The translations under genes were made by a program, and so were the position numbers. The notes beneath the pieces were generated by a model that had not been told where the DNA came from, searched no databases, and worked only from the letters and a program-made list of their open reading frames with translations. A DNA stretch of 5,144 nucleotides, from positions 1 through 5,144 of the forward strand of contig JAHWKH010000195.1 in the NCBI GenBank assembly GCA_019347995.1, in the 5' to 3' direction. This document shows, piece by piece, positions 1 through 5,144 of this stretch (the first letter of the stretch is position 1; the number at the start of each line of letters is the position of its first letter). The DNA comes from Gemmatimonadota bacterium (lineage in GTDB: Bacteria > Gemmatimonadota > Gemmatimonadetes > Longimicrobiales > UBA6960).

Positions 1-77
1 CGGGCTATGGCATCACCCACGCCACCCTCCAGGTCGAGCCGTCCGACCACCGTGGCTGTGACGAGATGGCGTGGTGA
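1..77 (+). CDS. Cation diffusion facilitator (CDF) metal exporter, C-terminal end only
   Basis: This is the 3' end of a gene that begins left of the window. Reading from base 3 gives 24 codons ending in TGA at 75-77. The peptide opens GYGITHATLQVEP and has a late cysteine (GCDEMAW at the end). An aromatic/His-x-THxTxQxE-like strand followed by a Cys near the terminus is typical of the last beta strand of the cytoplasmic ferredoxin-like domain of CDF/CzcD/ZnT transporters. Those proteins export Zn2+, Co2+, Cd2+ or Fe2+ from the cytoplasm in exchange for protons. The domain helps dimerisation and metal sensing. Only the tail is visible, so substrate, length and regulation cannot be judged. The assignment rests on a short motif. 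The other plus-strand reading of this stretch, which starts at the ATG at 7, has no family resemblance. Confidence 0.62.
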   Translation, partial: GYGITHATLQVEPSDHRGCDEMAW

Positions 78-102
78 CGGCGCCGGAGGTCCGCCCTCGT
101 CG

Positions 103-339
103 TCAGTGGTGGTGGGTGAGGAGGTCGAGGACCAGGTGGACGTGGACGAGACCCGCCCCGTACTCGTCCACCCACAGCACGGCCGCGCGGTCGGCGTCGA
201 GGACACCGACCGCGGTTTCGAGAAGGCCGAGGAGACGGCGCCGGCCGTCGTGGGCGCCGTGCAGCGCACGGGCCAGACGGAGGCGCTGATCCCGGCGTCC
301 GCGATATTCGTCGAGGCGCAGGACTGAAGACGTGGACAT
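103..339 (-). CDS. Short GAF-like sensor fragment, probably 3'-truncated
   Basis: This leftward gene encodes 78 residues. I chose the ATG at 339-337 because GGAG lies 3 nt upstream and a candidate promoter lies a suitable distance further up. A longer TTG start at 402 would fall inside that promoter's -35 element. Residues 1-45 are Arg/Leu-rich and helical. Residues 46-74 (VLDADRAAVLWVDEYGAGL, then VHVHLVLDLL) resemble the first helix-strand-turn of a GAF-type ligand-binding domain as it opens in signalling proteins. A GAF domain needs about 150 residues, but the frame ends in THHH and TGA. Beyond the stop, the other two leftward frames run antisense to the CDF tail and show no continuation, so a simple frameshift does not restore the domain. 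It may be a remnant of a larger regulator cut by a deletion, or a genuine small protein. The GAF link is an inference from a short stretch. Confidence 0.45.
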   Translation of the reverse strand: MSTSSVLRLDEYRGRRDQRLRLARALHGAHDGRRRLLGLLETAVGVLDADRAAVLWVDEYGAGLVHVHLVLDLLTHHH

Positions 340-347
340 GTGCTCCG

Positions 348-377
348 ATGACTGTACCTTGGGGGGCTCTCTAAAGT
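348..377 (+). promoter_or_regulatory. Candidate promoter for the DMT transporter, overlapping the divergent promoter
   Basis: Rightward, ATGACT (348-353, four of six matches to TTGACA) and TAAAGT (372-377, four of six to TATAAT) are separated by 18 nt. Initiation near 384 would give a leader of about 46 nt before the GTG at 430. The -10 shares bases 373-377 with the leftward -10, so the two polymerases would compete for the same melting region. This is weak evidence from consensus resemblance. Confidence 0.27.
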
Positions 378-402
378 AGACCCCGGTCGGCCCCGACCGC
401 AA
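373..402 (-). promoter_or_regulatory. Candidate sigma70-type promoter for the leftward GAF-like gene
   Basis: Read leftward, TTGCGG (402-397) is followed after an 18-nt spacer by TACTTT (378-373). Initiation would fall near 366, giving a leader of about 27 nt before the ATG at 339. The -10 region is the most A/T-rich part of an otherwise GC-rich gap. This is a pattern match only, and the sigma factors of this organism are unknown. Confidence 0.32.
384..399. repeat. Perfect 7-bp inverted repeat in the divergent control region
   Basis: CGGTCGG (384-390) and CCGACCG (393-399) are exact reverse complements around a 2-bp centre. The dyad lies inside the spacer of the leftward candidate promoter and at the predicted start of the rightward transcript. 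That is a fitting place for a dimeric repressor site or a leader hairpin. No regulator gene recognised in this window is an obvious partner. In GC-rich DNA a 7-bp dyad can also arise by chance. Confidence 0.4.
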
Positions 403-429
403 CGGCCACGAATCCCCCCCGCTCCGCCC

Positions 430-1389
430 GTGACGGCAGATCCCGCCGCGCCCTCTGACCGGGCCACCCCCGGCTCGCGGGATTTATCCGTCCCGCCGGC
501 CACCGGCACGCGCGGCGCCGACCTCGGCCTTCTCGCCCTGGCGGTCATCTGGGGCACCAACTTCTCCGTCATCAAGGTGGCCCTGGAAGAGATCGCGCCG
601 CTGGCGTTCAACGCCCTCCGGTTCCCCCTGGCGTCTCTGGCGCTCCTGGTGCTGCTGCGGCTGCGGGGGCCCCTGCGGCTCCCCCAACGGCGCGACCTGC
701 CCCGGGTCGTGGTTCTGGGGCTCGTGGGGAACGTCCTCTATCAGGTCCTATTCATCTACGGCGTGGACGCGACCACCGCCGGGAACGCCAGCCTGCTGCT
801 GGCGACCACGCCCGCGTGGACCATCCTGCTGTCGGTGGGCCTCGGGCACGAGCACCCGGCGCGCCGGGTCTGGGTCGGCATCCTGGCCACCCTGGCCGGC
901 ATGGTGCTCGTGGTGGCCGGGGGGGAAGGCGTGCGTCTGGGGGGCGCATCCCTGGTGGGCGACGTGCTCATGGCGGCGGCGGCGATGGGCTGGTCCGTGT
1001 ACACGGTGGGAGCCCGGGACCTCATCCACCGCTACGGCGCGCTGGCGGTCACCGCGTGGACGCTGTGGGTCGGCACGGTGGGCGTCGTGCTCCTGGGGAT
1101 CCCCTCGCTGGCGGAGCTGGCGCCGGGGCGGATCTCAGCGATCGCCTGGATGGGAGTGGCCTATTCCGGCGTCCTCTCGATCTCCCTCGCCTACCTGATC
1201 TGGTACAACGGCGTGCGGCGCCTGGGCAACGCCCGCACGTCCGTCTACTCCAACCTGGTTCCCGTCGTCGCCCTCGGGGTGGCGTGGATATGGCTGGGAG
1301 AGATCCCCACCGGCCTTCAGCTGGCCGGCGCGGCCGTGGTCCTGGGCGGCATCACGCTGGCGCGGCTGCCGGCCCGCCGGCGTCGCTGA
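430..1389 (+). CDS. EamA/DMT-superfamily transporter (10-TMS type)
   Basis: This encodes a 319-residue inner-membrane protein of the drug/metabolite transporter superfamily. These proteins move small metabolites such as amino acids, purines or other organic solutes, usually outward. The substrate cannot be read from sequence. A polar, Pro/Ala-rich N-terminus of about 30 residues precedes two tandem EamA repeats at roughly 31-165 and 175-312, each with about five hydrophobic helices. The first repeat opens LGLLALAVIWGTNFSVIK, the usual W-G-x-N/S-F signature of the family. The second contains VLSISLAYLIWYNGVRRLG and then YSNLVPVVALGVAWIWLGE, the conserved P-V-x-A-x-x-x-A-x-x-x-L-G-E helix. The protein ends in an Arg-rich tail. 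The start is GTG at 430. No clear Shine-Dalgarno precedes it, but no other start codon lies between it and the first helix, and upstream the frame lacks ATG/GTG/TTG back to a stop at 349. Length is normal for the family (about 290-320). Confidence 0.93.
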   Translation: MTADPAAPSDRATPGSRDLSVPPATGTRGADLGLLALAVIWGTNFSVIKVALEEIAPLAFNALRFPLASLALLVLLRLRGPLRLPQRRDLPRVVVLGLVGNVLYQVLFIYGVDATTAGNASLLLATTPAWTILLSVGLGHEHPARRVWVGILATLAGMVLVVAGGEGVRLGGASLVGDVLMAAAAMGWSVYTVGARDLIHRYGALAVTAWTLWVGTVGVVLLGIPSLAELAPGRISAIAWMGVAYSGVLSISLAYLIWYNGVRRLGNARTSVYSNLVPVVALGVAWIWLGEIPTGLQLAGAAVVLGGITLARLPARRRR

Positions 1390-1420
1390 CGGTCGAGCGG
1401 CGCCTCCGGGCACGTGGTGG

Positions 1421-1449
1421 GGCGGCTCTCGTAGAGCCCCTCAGCCGCC
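1421..1449. terminator. Nested hairpins between convergent genes, possible U-less bidirectional terminator
   Basis: Two mutually exclusive stems share bases in the gap between the DMT gene (ends 1389) and the leftward zinc-ribbon gene (ends 1441). One is GGCTCT (1424-1429) with AGAGCC (1433-1438) around a 3-nt loop. The other is GGCGGCT (1421-1427) with AGCCGCC (1443-1449), 7 bp around 15 nt. Neither strand has a T-run after the stem, so this is not a classical intrinsic terminator. Its position between converging genes is the main support. Confidence 0.3.
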
Positions 1450-2223
1450 GGCGCCGGGCTCCAGTCGCCCGCGATGCTGCACCTCCGGGAACTCGTAGAG
1501 GAGGATTCCCTCCTTCGTGATGTCCGACCGCACGCGGAAGCCGTCGTCCATGGCGACCAGGACCTTCTCCGCCGCCGGCATGGAGAGGTCGAGCTCGGCG
1601 GCCACCTCCGTCACCGTGAGGGTGCCGCCCTTCTGCGTGGCCAGACGCAGGACCCTCCGCTGCAGGCCCTGGGTGAGTGCCGCACGCCGCTCCTGCAGGG
1701 CCTTCCATCCCCAGTAGAACGTGCCCGATCCCCCCGCGCCCGCCACGCTCCCCACCGCGACCAGGGCGGCCTCGAACTCGACGATGCCCATCATGATCAG
1801 GAAGGCGCCGAGGAGGATGGCCACGGTCCCGAGGACCCGTCGCTTGATGCCCGAGGACGGGAGGGCCGACGCGCGCTCCTCCCCCGTCATGGACGGCACG
1901 ACGCGCGGCGGCTCCCGGTCGGCACCCGCCAGCAGCCGGGAGGCGTTCTCCCAGCCGAAGCCGCAGTTGGGACAGACCAGGTGGCGGCGGCGCATCAGCC
2001 AATAGGCCAGCCCTCCGAACCCGTACGTGAAGAGGCTGAGGCACACCAGCAGGGCCACGTGACCGGGACGGCGGAAATACCCCACCCCCTCACCGGCGTA
2101 GTGGCAGCGGGGGCAGCGCCGGACGGCCACGGTCCGGCGCAGGGCCGTGGACACCGCCGCCCCGCACGTGGGGCAGCGGTCGTCGTCGGCTGCGAGACGT
2201 TCTCCGCACGTGGAGCAGCGCAT
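1441..2223 (-). CDS. Membrane protein with zinc ribbon, LITAF-like module and C-terminal winged-helix-like domain
   Basis: This 260-residue protein is not assignable to a named gene. Residues 3-20 form a zinc ribbon (C3-x2-C6 and C17-x2-C20). A second metal site is split: C37-P-R-C40 and H81-L-V-C84-P-N-C87 flank a hydrophobic segment at 55-77. CxxC, then a membrane-embedded stretch, then H-x-CPxC is the layout of LITAF-like zinc domains, which dip into the membrane. Two more hydrophobic helices lie near 130-148 and 151-173. Residues about 187-246 look like a winged helix: a helix beginning LQRRVLRLA, then LTVTEVAAELDLS, a recognition-like helix AAEKVLVAMDDG, and a wing ending GILLYEFPEV. I chose the ATG at 2223, which puts the first CxxC at residue 3 as in many zinc-ribbon proteins. 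A GTG at 2235, four codons earlier, has AGGA 10 nt upstream and is a real alternative. The gene follows the metalloprotease on the same strand. A membrane-tethered regulator or a membrane-quality-control protein is possible, but its function is unknown. Confidence 0.82.
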   Translation of the reverse strand: MRCSTCGERLAADDDRCPTCGAAVSTALRRTVAVRRCPRCHYAGEGVGYFRRPGHVALLVCLSLFTYGFGGLAYWLMRRRHLVCPNCGFGWENASRLLAGADREPPRVVPSMTGEERASALPSSGIKRRVLGTVAILLGAFLIMMGIVEFEAALVAVGSVAGAGGSGTFYWGWKALQERRAALTQGLQRRVLRLATQKGGTLTVTEVAAELDLSMPAAEKVLVAMDDGFRVRSDITKEGILLYEFPEVQHRGRLEPGAGG

Positions 2224-2258
2224 GGCACCCGTCACCGGACGAGGGTCCTGAGGCTTCC

Positions 2259-2280
2259 CGGCCGTCCTTCTCTACGGCCG
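2259..2280. repeat. 7-bp inverted repeat in the leader of the zinc-ribbon gene
   Basis: CGGCCGT (2259-2265) pairs exactly with ACGGCCG (2274-2280) across an 8-nt loop. It sits 36 nt upstream of the chosen ATG of the zinc-ribbon gene on the leftward transcript. No T-run follows on either strand, so termination is doubtful. It could be a protein-binding dyad, a leader hairpin or a by-product of base composition. Confidence 0.3.
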
Positions 2281-2298
2281 TAGCCCAGGACAGGATTC

Positions 2299-2316
2299 AA
2301 AGCGACCGTCCGTCGC
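2299..2316 (-). terminator. Weak intrinsic-terminator-like hairpin after the metalloprotease gene
   Basis: On the leftward strand, GCGAC (2316-2312), loop GGACG and GTCGC (2306-2302) form a 5-bp stem that starts just after the protease stop codon (2322-2320). It is followed by TTTG (2301-2298). The stem is short and the T-run has only three residues, so it would be leaky. Partial termination would lower transcription into the zinc-ribbon gene. Confidence 0.28.
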
Positions 2317-2319
2317 GGC

Positions 2320-4569
2320 TCACCGCAGACGGACGATTCGTAGATACACGCCGGCCGCCGGGGAGGTCGGCCCGCCGTCGGCGCCTCCCAACGCCAGCGT
2401 GACCGTGCCGGCCGAGGGCTCCACGAGCACGTGCGCCGGCGACGCCGGCATGGCATCGAACATCAGGGTGGCGTCCGATCCGCCGAGCTGGAGAACCCCG
2501 AGGGGATACGCCTCGGCATGTCCCACGAGATCGCGCCGGGGACGGAGACGGGGGTAGCGGTGCCTGGGATTCGCCAGCAGCGGATCGGTGAGGCCCGGCG
2601 CGTCCCCGTCGAACAGGGCCACACCCCAGTCCCCCAGCAGCTCCGGCCACGCGCTTCCCGTGGCCGCCGTCACGTTCCCGGTGCTGGTGCCGGTGGTCCG
2701 GGTGAGGGTCCCCAGGAGCGGAACGCCGCCGTACTGCTCCTCCAGGTAGCGCACGAACAGCCACCCCGCGCCCCGCTCCGCCAGCGAGCCGCTCCCGCTG
2801 GCGATGATGAGGCTGGTCTCATCCGCCGCCTCGAGGTATCGGCGCGCCCTCACCAGGTTCCCCTTTTCGAAGAGAAGCGCCTCGGACTCGTCGCCCCGTG
2901 CCCTCGCCTCCCGGCCCACCAGGTCCTCCGCCATCTGGGCCAGGCCCTCCGAGAGCCAGACCGCCTCCGCACCCGGCGCATCCAGGTGCAGCACACGCTC
3001 GTTGAAGTGGATCATGTGCTGGAACTCGTGGGCGAGGATGGCGGGCAGCGAGGAGGCCACGAGGTTCCGCGGGCGCGGATCGCCGAAGAGCCCCTGCGGA
3101 TCGGGCACCAGCGTGTAGAATACCTCGCCCTCGTTGCTGCCGGTGCGGCCCTTCAGCAGGTCGAGACCGTAGAAGAACCCTCCGATGAAGCCATCGGAGC
3201 TCCGGGGCGTGAGCCGATTCACCTGGGGGGTGAGCAGCACCACGACCCGCTCGTTCGCGTCCAGGTCGGGAACGCGTCCGAAGGCGCTCGTCACCACCGG
3301 GTGGATGAGATCGTCGAACCTCTCCGCCATGAGCGCGTAGTCGTCGGCGTCCAGGACCTCCGCGGGCGTCTCGACGTCCTCGTAGAGCGCCACGTGCTCC
3401 CCCACGTGCCGGGCCACGCCCCGCACCTCCACGAAGTCGCCGCCGGAGAGGACGTTGAAACGCCGCTCCTGGCCCATCGCGGGCACGGCCTGCACCCTCG
3501 CCGGCGCCGCCGGGGTGCCGGCCGACCCCACGTGCGCCGATACCGAAGCGATCAGAACCCGCTCCCGCAGGCGCAGCATGCGGTCCCAGGCTCCCTGGGG
3601 ATCGGGGCGCGCGAGCGATGCGTCCGAGGCCTCCGGCCCCGGGCCATCGATGGGATCGGCCGAGGCGGCGGGGCGCGGGCCGGCAGCGGGAAAGTCGGCG
3701 GATCCGGACGGGCCCTCCGCCACCAGCGACCGGATCCCCACGCGGTGGCGCGCGCCCGCCACCGTGCCCGCGGAGCGCACCAGCGCCAGGTACCGTCCTC
3801 CGGAGGGAAGGCGCGCGCAGGCCGTCGGCGCGGATCCGTCCAGCTCGAGGGAGGCCCCCACCGCCAGGGGCGCGAGGTCGCCTCCATCCCCGATGTCCAC
3901 GAGTCGGGGCGGCGAGGCCACCGCCCCGAGCGACACCGTCACCGGCACGGACCGTGGCGGGAGGCAGCGGGGCACCTCCACCTGGAGGGTCGACGGCGTG
4001 GCCGCCAGCACCCGGGCCCGCACGCCGCCGAACAGGACGACGTCGTGGGCGGCCACGGGGCTGAAGTTGCCTCCCTCCAGCGTCACCGTGGCGCCCGGCT
4101 CCAGGAGACCTCCGGGGACGCGGGACAGGACGGGCGCCTCCACCGCCCAGGCCTCGAACTCCACGGCGCCCGCCTGGCCCTGCACGAGCTCGGCGCGTAC
4201 GGCGTAGCGCCCCGTACCCGGTCCGAGGACGAGGGTCGTGGACGCCAGCCCGGCCGAGTCGGTGGAGACCACGGCTCTCCCGAGGACGGCCCCTTCTCCC
4301 TCGACCACCGACCACGCCACCTCCACGCCCTGGCGGGGGGCGAGATCGCTGGCGCGGCGCACGTGGACGGTCAGGGGCTCGGGGGTCGGCGAGCCGGGGG
4401 GGGAGAACTGGAGCTCGGGGCCGGCCGGGGACAGCTCCAGGACATCGGCCCGTGGCGCCGCCGGACCGTCACCGCACGAGGCGGCGGCCACGGCCAGACA
4501 CAGGAGGAGGGCCCCGGGCCGCGCCCGGCCGCCGGGCGTCGGTGACGGGAGGTCAGCGCCGGGCGACAC
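2320..4569 (-). CDS. Predicted lipoprotein metalloprotease, M30/hyicolysin-like gluzincin, with Ig-like and IPT/TIG-like domains
   Basis: This 749-residue protein is probably exported and lipid-anchored. A hydrophobic stretch (LLLCLAVAAASC) ends in a lipobox-like AASC with Cys32 as the lipidation site. Residues about 53-143 resemble a bacterial Ig-like (Big_1-type) domain (GVEVAWSVVEGEG, then STDSAGLASTTLVLG). Residues about 146-222 resemble an IPT/TIG domain (PGATVTLEGGNFSP, VVLFGGVRARVL). A Pro/Ala/Asp-rich linker follows near 300-340. The catalytic part is about 365-650. H514-E-F-Q-H518 supplies two zinc-ligand histidines and the general-base Glu, and E541 in WLSEGLAQ, 23 residues on, fits the third ligand. 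HEFQHMIHFNE plus a WLxEG motif matches the hyicolysin (M30) pattern. The last 100 residues look beta-rich. C202 and C251 are the only cysteines seen after Cys32 and could pair. The likely role is cell-surface or periplasmic proteolysis, target unknown. The GTG start overlaps the upstream gene's stop by 17 bp, and no later start would keep the signal peptide. Confidence 0.88.
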   Translation of the reverse strand: MSPGADLPSPTPGGRARPGALLLCLAVAAASCGDGPAAPRADVLELSPAGPELQFSPPGSPTPEPLTVHVRRASDLAPRQGVEVAWSVVEGEGAVLGRAVVSTDSAGLASTTLVLGPGTGRYAVRAELVQGQAGAVEFEAWAVEAPVLSRVPGGLLEPGATVTLEGGNFSPVAAHDVVLFGGVRARVLAATPSTLQVEVPRCLPPRSVPVTVSLGAVASPPRLVDIGDGGDLAPLAVGASLELDGSAPTACARLPSGGRYLALVRSAGTVAGARHRVGIRSLVAEGPSGSADFPAAGPRPAASADPIDGPGPEASDASLARPDPQGAWDRMLRLRERVLIASVSAHVGSAGTPAAPARVQAVPAMGQERRFNVLSGGDFVEVRGVARHVGEHVALYEDVETPAEVLDADDYALMAERFDDLIHPVVTSAFGRVPDLDANERVVVLLTPQVNRLTPRSSDGFIGGFFYGLDLLKGRTGSNEGEVFYTLVPDPQGLFGDPRPRNLVASSLPAILAHEFQHMIHFNERVLHLDAPGAEAVWLSEGLAQMAEDLVGREARARGDESEALLFEKGNLVRARRYLEAADETSLIIASGSGSLAERGAGWLFVRYLEEQYGGVPLLGTLTRTTGTSTGNVTAATGSAWPELLGDWGVALFDGDAPGLTDPLLANPRHRYPRLRPRRDLVGHAEAYPLGVLQLGGSDATLMFDAMPASPAHVLVEPSAGTVTLALGGADGGPTSPAAGVYLRIVRLR

Positions 4570-5144
4570 GGCGGAGCTCGACCAGGTCCAGGATGGGGCT
4601 CCCGGTGAGGTCGGACGCTCCCACCCGCACGCGGCCCACGACGGCGATCCTCTCCAGCGGGATGAGCCCCTCCACCTCGCCGAGCCGATCCGGCGGCACG
4701 GCCACGTAGACGAACGCGCCGTCCGGGTGGCGCGTCAGGAGGAACGGCTCGCCCTCGTAGAAGTCCGTGCGCACGGTCTCGGCCCGTTCGCTGGACACGA
4801 ACTGAAGCTCCCACGACACCAGCCTGCCCCGGTGGGCATCGGGGTCGGCCACCACCTCCGGGATACCGCCGACGTCGGAGGCCACCACGGCCGTCGCGCA
4901 CGCCATCGCCTCCAGGTTGACGATGCCCAACGGCTCGTACAGCGAAGGGAGGGCGAAGAGGTCCGCCTGAGCAAGATGACTCCAGACATCGTCCACCCCT
5001 CCCGTGAACACGACTGCATCCTTCAGGCCGAGCGAATCTGCCAGTTGATGAAGCTCAACCTTCAGCGGGCCATCGCCTACGAGAACAAGAGTTGCCGAGG
5101 GAATGTCCCGTCTGACGACGTTGAGCGCCCTTATGAGTGAGGCA
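4553..5144 (-). CDS. GT4 glycosyltransferase C-terminal segment fused in frame to an OB-like domain (5' end beyond window)
   Basis: The frame is open to the right edge, and reading from 5143 leftward gives 196 residues before TGA at 4555-4553. The first 95 or so are the nucleotide-sugar-binding half of a GT-B family 4 glycosyltransferase: LVLVGDGPLKVEL, then VVFTGGVDD, then LPSLYEPLGIVNLEAMAC, with the E-x7-E motif EPLGIVNLE, then VVASDVGGIPEVV. A GT4 normally continues DGxTGLLVPPGD and two more helices. Here, from about 4848, the sequence instead reads ADPDAHRGRLVSWELQF and ends with FYEGEPFLLTR, FVYVAVPP, IAVVGRVRVG and SPILDLVELRR. That alternating pattern looks like an OB-type beta barrel of unknown function. 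The glycosyltransferase lacks its C-terminal helices and is unlikely to be active as such. The GTG at 5011 is internal to the glycosyltransferase and is not a convincing start. The join may be a real fusion, a recombination scar or an assembly error. The gene's 3' end overlaps the metalloprotease start. Confidence 0.72.
   Translation of the reverse strand, partial: ASLIRALNVVRRDIPSATLVLVGDGPLKVELHQLADSLGLKDAVVFTGGVDDVWSHLAQADLFALPSLYEPLGIVNLEAMACATAVVASDVGGIPEVVADPDAHRGRLVSWELQFVSSERAETVRTDFYEGEPFLLTRHPDGAFVYVAVPPDRLGEVEGLIPLERIAVVGRVRVGASDLTGSPILDLVELRRVARR

Noticed and set aside
7..327. A 106-codon plus-strand frame at the left edge
   Set aside because: Its first part is the CDF tail in the wrong frame and the rest is antisense to the GAF-like gene. 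The CDF reading ending at 77 has a recognisable motif and this does not.
816..1520. A 234-codon plus-strand frame overlapping the DMT gene
   Set aside because: It is Gly/Arg/Pro-rich with no family features and lies out of frame inside a clear EamA transporter.
1474..2283. A 269-codon plus-strand frame opposite the zinc-ribbon gene
   Set aside because: It is antisense to a protein with three CxxC-type sites and membrane helices. Its own translation is low-complexity and unlike any family.
2269..2300. Possible leftward promoter TTGAAT (2300-2295) with TAGAGA (2274-2269) for the zinc-ribbon gene
   Set aside because: The spacer is 20 nt and the -10 matches poorly, so it is not better than chance.
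2819..4315. A 498-codon leftward frame inside the metalloprotease
   Set aside because: It is a shifted frame of the same gene, composed mainly of Arg/Gly/Pro/Ala, with none of the protease motifs.
2431..4545. A 704-codon open frame on the plus strand opposite the metalloprotease
   Set aside because: It is wholly antisense to a gene with a signal peptide, recognisable domains and catalytic motifs. Its product is Arg/Gly/His-rich with no motif, as expected from a mirror frame in very GC-rich coding DNA.
4238..5140. A 300-codon plus-strand frame spanning the protease start and the glycosyltransferase/OB frame
   Set aside because: It runs antisense across two supported genes and has no recognisable motif.
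1..5144. CRISPR arrays, tRNA or rRNA genes, insertion sequences, toxin-antitoxin pairs or phage defence genes
   Set aside because: I saw no regularly spaced repeats, cloverleaf with CCA end, transposase motifs, terminal inverted repeats or defence-type domains on either strand.

Overview
The window is GC-rich bacterial DNA, roughly 70% G+C by eye with strongly G/C-ending codons. A predicted lipoprotein with Ig-like and IPT/TIG-like domains followed by a gluzincin protease domain suggests a diderm soil or sediment bacterium. Gemmatimonadota is a reasonable guess from overall style, but nothing here proves it. The window probably comes from a draft or metagenomic contig, because both edges cut through genes.

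Layout, left to right. (1) Bases 1-77 (+) are the last 24 codons of a cation diffusion facilitator (CDF) metal exporter. (2) Bases 103-339 (-) are a short gene whose product looks like the opening of a GAF-type sensor protein that stops early, 25 bp from the CDF stop. (3) Bases 340-429 are a compact divergent control region with candidate promoters on both strands whose -10 elements overlap, plus a perfect 7-bp dyad. (4) Bases 430-1389 (+) are an EamA/DMT-family membrane transporter. (5) Bases 1441-2223 (-) are a membrane protein with a zinc ribbon, a LITAF-like CxxC/membrane/CxxC module and a C-terminal winged-helix-like domain. (6) Bases 2320-4569 (-) are a 749-residue predicted lipoprotein metalloprotease with HEFQH plus a distal WLSEG glutamate. 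(7) Bases 4553-5144 (-) are an open frame that runs off the right edge and joins the C-terminal part of a GT4 glycosyltransferase to an unrelated OB-like domain.

The leftward genes 7 and 6 overlap by 17 bp and are probably co-transcribed. Gene 5 follows after a hairpin-bearing gap of about 96 bp and may be read through or separately initiated. The DMT gene and gene 5 converge on a hairpin-rich 51-bp gap. No shared pathway links these genes. They look like ordinary envelope, transport and hypothetical genes.

The points most worth checking are the glycosyltransferase/OB chimera with its nearby composition shift, the unusual membrane zinc-ribbon/winged-helix protein, and the truncated GAF-like gene. 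I see no CRISPR array, RNA gene, insertion sequence or recognisable multi-gene novel system.
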